Positions 31,901 through 36,792 of a DNA stretch of 36,792 bases are shown here, one piece after another; within the stretch, counting starts at the first letter, position 1, and each line of letters starts with the position of its first letter. Source of the DNA: Parachlamydiales bacterium (GTDB taxonomy: Bacteria; Chlamydiota; Chlamydiia; Chlamydiales; Parachlamydiaceae); contig JAGVJG010000172.1 of assembly GCA_020051235.1 (NCBI GenBank), forward strand, positions 1 through 36,792, in the 5' to 3' direction. The position numbers were made by a program, and so were the translations under genes. The notes beneath the pieces are model-generated. The model made no database searches, was not told the origin of the DNA, and saw only the letters and a list, made by a program, of their open reading frames with translations.

Positions 31901-32574
31901 TACTTCTTGACTCAACCATTCCTATTCCCCCTGAACTCGTAGAAGAAAATCTTGAAAGAATAAAAAGGATTATACCCTTTTTGAATGCTTTTGCAGAACT
32001 TCAAAGAGATTTAAAAAGATATGCGTTAGACGCAGCGGACTATTATCGGCATAAATATAAATATTGGACATGGGTTTCTCAAATGGCCTATGCCCCTCAA
32101 TTGCAAAGAATTAATAATCTAGCTTTAGAAATAAAGAATTATGTCGCTACAACTCGCATAGACCATTTAAAAGAAAGAGACCTTGCCAAGGGTTTAATAG
32201 ATTTTTGTGGATCAAAATCATTTCGTGATCGACTGACTCTTTTGGATTCTTACATACAAAGCCTCTCTGTTAATAGACTTATATTTTTTATAAAACAATC
32301 GATCGAAATTTCTACAAAGCAGACTCGTACTCCTCCAAATCAAGCTTTCATCGAACTATATAAACAAAAAATCCCTTCCTTTACACCCACCCAAGAAGAA
32401 TGTGAAGCTCTCGAAAAACTGTATGTTATTTGCCATGACTTTAAAGCAAATGAGTTTGAGGATTTGATTCTGTCATTATTTAAAGATGAACAAGACAAAC
32501 TAAATCTTTTAATTAAACCTACCAAAACGATAGCCTCAGTCAGTGGAAATCCAATAGGTATACAAGAACAATGA
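31891..32574 (+). CDS. Unknown helical protein, paralogue of the next gene's N-terminus
   Basis: A 227-residue, mainly alpha-helical soluble protein with no known motif. Its first 145 residues align by eye with the N-terminal part of the following protein: IKRIIPFLNAFAELQRDLKR against [20 protein letters not shown], then YYRHKYKYWTWVSQ against [14 protein letters not shown], then LQRINNLALEI against [11 protein letters not shown]. The remaining 80 residues are not shared. It overlaps the aroDE stop by 10 bases and the next start by 4 bases (ATGA), so it is part of the same transcript. No export signal is seen. It looks like a lineage-restricted family. Confidence 0.6.
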   Translation: MALILLDSTIPIPPELVEENLERIKRIIPFLNAFAELQRDLKRYALDAADYYRHKYKYWTWVSQMAYAPQLQRINNLALEIKNYVATTRIDHLKERDLAKGLIDFCGSKSFRDRLTLLDSYIQSLSVNRLIFFIKQSIEISTKQTRTPPNQAFIELYKQKIPSFTPTQEECEALEKLYVICHDFKANEFEDLILSLFKDEQDKLNLLIKPTKTIASVSGNPIGIQEQ

Positions 32575-33920
32575 ACGGTGTATCCTCATTTACAAAAACT
32601 GTAGAATTTAGTCAGGTTCAAGCTCGAGTTACTTTAATTAGGGAACTCATTCCTTCTGTCTTATCCTTTCCTGAACTTGTAACCGAATTAAAGAACTATT
32701 CAACCCGCTTAACAGACCAATACGTACAAGGAACTAGGGAATCGTGGGCTCCAGTATGGTACAGGGAGACTAAAGCGCAAATCCGAGCTTTAAATTCCTT
32801 CATTCAGGGCGTTGATATTCCTGCCAATCAAGCCGTATTTAAAACGGCTCAATTGTTAGATGAACTTAAAAAATTTTCGCAACTTGATAACTTTGATCCT
32901 CTTGAACGTCTACATGGCTATGTAACGACAATAACATCCGAAAGATGGTGTTTATTCGTAAAACGTTGCTCGACAGAAAGAGTATATTACCCTTGTTTAG
33001 TCGAATTATTTTTCGTCAATGTCACTCGTATACAAACTAGCAAAGTGATTGTAGCTGCAGCGATTTATCAACTATCTTTAGATTTTGATAATATCAAAGC
33101 TTTTAAAGTAACTTTTTGGGCGGATAAAAACCCTCGCCGCATCCCATCACTCGTACCCGTTATTAAAACAGACGCAGTGGAAATTATTGATTGGTGCGAA
33201 CAAAATGACCTTTTTTCCAGAGCTCCTTATTCCGAATCTCCGGAAGTTTCACATCACCTACAAAGCCTTTCAAATGCAGCCATCCATTTTTTAGCTAAAA
33301 GAATTTTCGAAAAATTTCTAAATTCTTCTCAGCCCTTTAGCTATGCTCAAAGAGAGCATCTTCTTTTTTCGAAAGAATTTGAAATGTTTGAAAGAATCAC
33401 TTCTAAAGTTGTTGCATTTAGTACAGAACGGCTCAAATTAGATCTAGAAAAGCTTTATGATAAAGCGGTTCGTGAACAACATTTGCAAGTCTTGGAATAC
33501 TTAATAGATAACTATCCCGTTACTACGTCAAAACAAAGGGAAGAGCTTGTCAACAGTAAACCGGATCTTTTCATTATTGTTGATACTGCCGCAAGAGATA
33601 TCGCTCCTCTTTTTTCAAAGGTGCTAGAGGAAAGACATCTAAAATTGATGGCCTTTTTGATTCGACATGAACCGGTGCCCAAAATTGAGGATTGGCTTAA
33701 AAAAGCCGCTCGAATTTATGGAAATGAAAAAGTCATCAACCTACTTATCGAAAATGATTTTCCATGGGATTCTGAAACGATTTTATTGGAAGTTAACGTT
33801 AGTGGTGATGTTGATTTGACGCGTCTATTCATTGCAAAAGGGGCAAAAGTAACTGATAAAGTAATTGCAGATGCTGAAACTCATGGCAACACTGACATTT
33901 TAGATGTATTAAGATCATGA
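32571..33920 (+). CDS. Unknown protein with ankyrin-like C-terminal repeats
   Basis: A 449-residue protein. Residues about 10-130 are related to the preceding protein, which suggests tandem duplication. The last 160 residues look like degenerate ankyrin repeats, each with a helix-turn-helix and a hydrophobic LLIxxG/D pattern: [78 protein letters not shown] and [17 protein letters not shown]. Ankyrin repeats bind other proteins, and in host-associated bacteria often host proteins. No signal peptide or membrane span is seen. It starts inside the stop of the previous gene and overlaps the copper ATPase start by 4 bases (ATGA). A role as an effector is possible but not shown. Confidence 0.65.
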   Translation: MNGVSSFTKTVEFSQVQARVTLIRELIPSVLSFPELVTELKNYSTRLTDQYVQGTRESWAPVWYRETKAQIRALNSFIQGVDIPANQAVFKTAQLLDELKKFSQLDNFDPLERLHGYVTTITSERWCLFVKRCSTERVYYPCLVELFFVNVTRIQTSKVIVAAAIYQLSLDFDNIKAFKVTFWADKNPRRIPSLVPVIKTDAVEIIDWCEQNDLFSRAPYSESPEVSHHLQSLSNAAIHFLAKRIFEKFLNSSQPFSYAQREHLLFSKEFEMFERITSKVVAFSTERLKLDLEKLYDKAVREQHLQVLEYLIDNYPVTTSKQREELVNSKPDLFIIVDTAARDIAPLFSKVLEERHLKLMAFLIRHEPVPKIEDWLKKAARIYGNEKVINLLIENDFPWDSETILLEVNVSGDVDLTRLFIAKGAKVTDKVIADAETHGNTDILDVLRS

Positions 33921-35863
33921 AATATACCTGTCCGATGCATCCTGAAATCAATAAGGAAGGTCCTGGAGATTGTCCTATCTGTGGAATGGCTTTAGAGCCT
34001 ATATCAGGTCGTTCGGACGAAAGTGAATATAAAGATTTGAGGCTTCGCTTTTGGATTGGGGTCATGCTGTCTTTACTTAATATCTATTTTGCCTTTATCC
34101 ATGACCCCTTCCTCGAATTTATCGTATCAACGCCGATTGTTTTATGGGCCGGATATCCCTTACTAAAAAAAGGGATTCTTTCCTTTTGGAATTTGAATTT
34201 AAACATGTTTTCACTCATTGCCTTAGGCGTGCTCTCGGCCTATATTTATAGTGTAGTTGCCCTCTTAAATCACTTCCCCCCCTACTTCTTCGAATCGGCA
34301 TCCGTAATCACAACGCTTGTATTGCTAGGTCAAGTCCTTGAGCTAAAGGCACGATCTAAAACCAGTAAAGCCATCGAGCTTCTTTTAGAAAGAGCCCCCA
34401 ATAAAGCGATTAAGGTTGTAAATGGCGCGGAAATTGAAGTTCCTATTGAAGAAATTAAATTAGGCGATATTTTGAGAGTTAAACCCGGCAGCAAAGTTCC
34501 GGTAGATGGAATAATCATCGAAGGCGTATCAACGCTTGATGAATCGATGATGACGGGCGAGTCTCTACCCGTCGAAAAAGAAGTGAACGATAACGTTTTT
34601 GCTGGAACGTTGAATCAAACCGGCACCTTCTTGATGAAAGCAGAAAAAGTGGGCGCTGAAACGCTTCTAAATCAAATTGTTCATTCCGTACAAAAAGCCA
34701 TGCGAACAAAAGCTCCTATTCAAGGGCTTGCCGATACGGTTGCCGCTTGGTTTACTCCTAGCGTCATCTTGATTGCAATCCTCACTTTTTTAATTTGGAG
34801 CTATTTTGGGGAATATCTTTACGGAATCATCAATGCGGTTGCCGTTTTAATTATTGCCTGCCCTTGCGCCTTGGGTCTTGCGACTCCCGTTTCCATTATT
34901 GTAGGAATGGGAAAAGGCGCTGTAAACGGCATCCTTTTTAAAAACAGCGAAGCGATTGAAAACTTATCTAAAGTCAAAACGCTTATCTTAGATAAAACAG
35001 GCACGCTTACTAAAGGCGCACCTGTAATCGATAAAATAGAAACATATTCTATAAATAAAGATGAACTTCTTACTTTAGCGAGTGCGTTAGAATCTAAAAG
35101 CGAACATCCCTTGGCAAAAGCCTTCCCTTCTTCAAATCTATCTGTAGATAAATTTAAAGCGTATCCAGGAGGAGGAATTGAAGGAACTGTCAATAATCAA
35201 AGTGTTATTATTGGAAGTTCCCGTTTTTTAAATTCTTTAGGATTTTCTATTCCTCTTGAAAAAGGGGTCTTTGTAATCATTAATAAAGAGCTCAAAGGTA
35301 AATTTACTTTTGTGGATCCTCTAAAAGAAGAAGCAAAGTCGGCAATTGATGCGCTACAATCTCAAGGCATTCATATCGTTCTTCTTTCAGGCGATCACAA
35401 AGAAACCGTCGAAAAAGTCGCAAAGGAACTAAACATCGATGAATATTACTACGAAAAAAATCCAAACGAAAAACTTGAGATCGTAAAAAAGATTCCATTT
35501 TCGGCAATGGCGGGAGACGGAGTGAACGATGCGCCTGCGCTTGCCTGCGCAACAGTGGGAATCGCGATGGGTGTCGGATCAGACATTGCGATTGAAAGCG
35601 CTCCCGTCACCTTAGTTAAAGGTAATTTATCTACACTTGTTAAAGCCTTTGACCTTAGCAAAAATGTAATGACAAACATTAAACAAAATCTATTTTTCGC
35701 CTTCATTTACAATATTTTAGGAATTCCTATTGCCGCAGGCATTTTATACCCGGCTTTTGGTCTTTTATTGAATCCGATGATTGCCGCTCTTGCGATGAGC
35801 CTAAGTTCAGTGTCGGTTATTGGGAATGCCTTGCGCCTTAATGTCAAACCGATTAATCATTAA
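33917..35863 (+). CDS. copA: Copper-transporting P-type ATPase, CopA-like
   Basis: A 648-residue P1B-type ATPase. The N-terminus is not an HMA domain but a heavy-metal-binding zinc-ribbon-like unit, YTCPMHPEI...[10 protein letters not shown] (residues 3-27), found in many Cu/Ag ATPases. The CPC transport motif is in [15 protein letters not shown], the phosphorylation site in [12 protein letters not shown], and [10 protein letters not shown] marks the actuator. SEHPLAKAF is the SEHP nucleotide-domain signature, and [13 protein letters not shown] the hinge, where CAT replaces the common QAD. The CPC, YN and SSVSV residues of helices 6-8 indicate Cu(I)/Ag(I) export (P1B-1). It follows the ankyrin-like gene by a 4-base overlap. 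No chaperone or CueR-type regulator is next to it. Confidence 0.93.
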   Translation: MKYTCPMHPEINKEGPGDCPICGMALEPISGRSDESEYKDLRLRFWIGVMLSLLNIYFAFIHDPFLEFIVSTPIVLWAGYPLLKKGILSFWNLNLNMFSLIALGVLSAYIYSVVALLNHFPPYFFESASVITTLVLLGQVLELKARSKTSKAIELLLERAPNKAIKVVNGAEIEVPIEEIKLGDILRVKPGSKVPVDGIIIEGVSTLDESMMTGESLPVEKEVNDNVFAGTLNQTGTFLMKAEKVGAETLLNQIVHSVQKAMRTKAPIQGLADTVAAWFTPSVILIAILTFLIWSYFGEYLYGIINAVAVLIIACPCALGLATPVSIIVGMGKGAVNGILFKNSEAIENLSKVKTLILDKTGTLTKGAPVIDKIETYSINKDELLTLASALESKSEHPLAKAFPSSNLSVDKFKAYPGGGIEGTVNNQSVIIGSSRFLNSLGFSIPLEKGVFVIINKELKGKFTFVDPLKEEAKSAIDALQSQGIHIVLLSGDHKETVEKVAKELNIDEYYYEKNPNEKLEIVKKIPFSAMAGDGVNDAPALACATVGIAMGVGSDIAIESAPVTLVKGNLSTLVKAFDLSKNVMTNIKQNLFFAFIYNILGIPIAAGILYPAFGLLLNPMIAALAMSLSSVSVIGNALRLNVKPINH

Positions 35864-35865
35864 GT

Positions 35866-36315
35866 ATGAACCTAAAGCCCTATTTGCTGCGCTTTTGGAA
35901 CTTTTGGCCTCCCCTTCTTTTTTCCGGGATTAAAATTGTAAAAATATCTCCCGACTTCAAATACATTAAAGTGCGTTTAAAATTACGCTTCTGGAATGCA
36001 AACTATGTGGGTACCGCCTTTGGCGGATCGATTTTTGCTATGACTGATGCTTTCTACATGGTTATGTTGATGAAGAATCTTGGCCCCACCTACATCGTCT
36101 GGGATAAGGCTGCCGAAATCCGTTACGTTAAGCCCGGCAAGACGGATGTTTTAGCCGAATTTGTAATAACTGATGAAGAGATTGAGAACATCAAAGAACT
36201 GCTAAAGGAAGTCGACAAAATGGATTGGGTTAAGCCCGTCCAGGTAATTGATAAAGAAGGACAGCTTATCGCAGATGTTAAGCGGATCATCTATATTAAG
36301 AAGAAGACGGGTTAA
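35866..36315 (+). CDS. DUF4442 hotdog-fold protein, thioesterase-like
   Basis: A 149-residue protein matching the DUF4442 family of the hotdog superfamily. The conserved stretch FWNANYVGTAFGGSIFAMTD holds the central hotdog helix and the N-(Y/H)-x-G-T-x-F/A-G-G pattern. FWPPLLFSGIKIVKISPDF at the start and DKAAEIRYVKPGKTDVLAEF later are typical family strands. Related PaaI-like proteins cleave acyl-CoA thioesters; the substrate of DUF4442 proteins is not established. It starts 2 bases after the copA stop and is the last gene of the plus-strand run. A long non-coding repeat region follows. Confidence 0.82.
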   Translation: MNLKPYLLRFWNFWPPLLFSGIKIVKISPDFKYIKVRLKLRFWNANYVGTAFGGSIFAMTDAFYMVMLMKNLGPTYIVWDKAAEIRYVKPGKTDVLAEFVITDEEIENIKELLKEVDKMDWVKPVQVIDKEGQLIADVKRIIYIKKKTG

Positions 36316-36360
36316 TTCTTAAATTACGTTTCCTAACTCATAGATTTTTACTCGAGAGTC

Positions 36361-36391
36361 GCCAGGAAAAAAGCTTCGCTTTTTTTCTGGC
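36361..36391. repeat. Hairpin with A/T-rich stem
   Basis: Bases 36361-36374 and 36378-36391 pair over 14 bp (one G-T wobble) around TTC. It lies 45 bases after the DUF4442 stop. The T-run is inside the stem rather than after it, so it is not a standard intrinsic terminator, though it might still stabilise the mRNA 3' end. Confidence 0.6.
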
Positions 36392-36463
36392 AAATGTTCT
36401 TGTCGGGACTCCGCCCCCGCGCCCCAAGGCCATTTCTGACGTGCCCAAATCGCGTATAGCGCT

Positions 36464-36485
36464 ATGCTATTTTGACAAATAGCAT
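36464..36485. repeat. Short hairpin ATGCTATTT/AAATAGCAT
   Basis: A perfect 9-bp inverted repeat (36464-36472 and 36477-36485) with a TGAC loop. It follows the palindrome TAGCGCTA and belongs to the dense repeat region at the right edge. Confidence 0.6.
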
Positions 36486-36521
36486 GACGCTCTCGCTTGG
36501 GCAGGTACAACCTAGTCGCCT

Positions 36522-36754
36522 TCGCTCGCATCCGCAATTTTGGCTACGCCATAAATGGCTCGGTGGCGCCCTGTAGGGGCGCTCGAGACCCGCCCTTGGA
36601 GGGCGGTATACATTTAACTGAATTGATGCTCGCCTTCGGCGAGACGCGGCAGGCTACCTGCCGCAATGAACCGCCCTTCAAGGGCGGGTTTATGCGGAGC
36701 TTTAGCTCCGCCCCGAGCCATTTATGGCGTAGCCAAAATTGCGTATGCGAGCGA
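36522..36754. repeat. Long inverted repeat enclosing GC-rich hairpins
   Basis: Arms 36533-36563 and 36713-36743 are perfect 31-base reverse complements. With one mismatch they extend outward to 36522-36563 and 36713-36754 (42 bases). Weaker similarity (GCTCTCGCT on both sides) continues toward 36491 and 36785. The 149 bases between the arms contain several GC-rich hairpins, including two CCGCCCTT-type hairpins that are inverted copies of one another. The symmetry suggests a MITE-like or dispersed palindromic element that may be cut by the window edge. Confidence 0.85.
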
Positions 36755-36792
36755 TGGGTGTGCTTTAGCACATTCGAGCGAGAGCCCTTGGC

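Larger units (their letters stand above)
36316..36792. other. Non-coding, GC-rich region with nested inverted repeats
   Basis: No credible gene is found in these 477 bases to the right edge. Composition changes sharply: I count 142 G or C in 36541-36780 (about 59 percent), well above the surrounding genes. The region is dense in small hairpins, for example 36566-36571/36577-36582, 36590-36596/36600-36606, 36629-36634/36638-36643 (TTCG-type loop), 36646-36653/36657-36664, 36671-36678/36680-36687 and 36694-36700/36705-36711. Open frames crossing it only reflect the repeats. It may be part of a dispersed repeat or a non-autonomous mobile element. Confidence 0.75.

Noticed and set aside
36361-36391. 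Terminator for the copA-DUF4442 transcript
   Set aside because: The T-run lies inside the stem and no T-tract follows the hairpin, so it does not fit an intrinsic terminator.
36319-36771. Minus-strand frames of 72 and 75 codons at the right edge
   Set aside because: They consist of translated hairpin repeats with high Arg/Pro and no conserved pattern.
1-36792. tRNA, rRNA, integrase, transposase or phage genes
   Set aside because: I looked for conserved tRNA/rRNA segments and recombinase motifs on both strands and saw none, although a covariance-model search was not possible.

Overview
The window is compact, AT-rich bacterial DNA (GC content in the high 30s by eye) and most likely comes from an environmental, amoeba-associated member of the Chlamydiae. 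The main evidence is a fused type I 3-dehydroquinate dehydratase/shikimate dehydrogenase (AroDE), an arrangement known from Chlamydiae and plants. Supporting evidence is a protein joining an F-box-like segment to ankyrin repeats, another protein with a degenerate ankyrin-like tail, a protein starting with a myosin-style IQ motif, and several large proteins I cannot place in a family. No rRNA, tRNA, CRISPR array, transposase or phage gene was seen. The lineage call is inference, because no marker gene such as rRNA is present.

Layout. 1-2599: the 5' part of an MFS transporter, then a divergent run of two GNAT acetyltransferases and a class I glutamine amidotransferase. 2600-2921: a non-coding gap with a long imperfect inverted repeat built from CACAGAG-type units. 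2922-5709: an IMPDH/GMP-reductase family enzyme, a YjjX-type house-cleaning NTPase and the IQ-motif protein. 5692-8077: an AEC transporter and three small genes (membrane, SRPBCC-like, beta-helix-like). 8074-10455: CsaA coupled to a peptide deformylase homologue with altered active-site motifs, then a divergent lipase-maturation-factor-like membrane protein. 10445-13481: two coupled unknown proteins, the F-box/ankyrin protein and a small glycine-rich membrane protein with its own terminator.

13569-20423 is a surface-carbohydrate block. Six minus-strand genes overlap head to tail: a CPT-like kinase, wecB, a polysaccharide deacetylase, a UPF0104/LPG-synthase-type membrane protein, a FAD oxidoreductase and a GT39-like membrane glycosyltransferase. 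A divergent GT2 gene sits upstream. Together they look suited to making a lipid-linked sugar, moving it across a membrane and trimming it. 20412-22023 holds a small membrane protein and an O-methyltransferase-like protein with a Sec-type signal peptide, ended by a clear terminator.

22023-29586 is one minus-strand operon: an APC amino-acid permease, then kdpF, kdpA, kdpB, kdpC and a kdpD that stops after its GAF region and lacks the histidine kinase domains. kdpF is only 28 codons long and easily missed. No kdpE is present. 29700-36315 is a plus-strand run: a membrane protein, an SMR transporter, aroDE, a tandem pair of related unknown proteins (the second ankyrin-like), a copper P-type ATPase and a DUF4442 protein. 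The last 477 bases are non-coding, GC-rich and packed with nested inverted repeats.

Genes are packed tightly: stop and start codons overlap by 4 bases in many places, and four convergent gene pairs overlap at their 3' ends.
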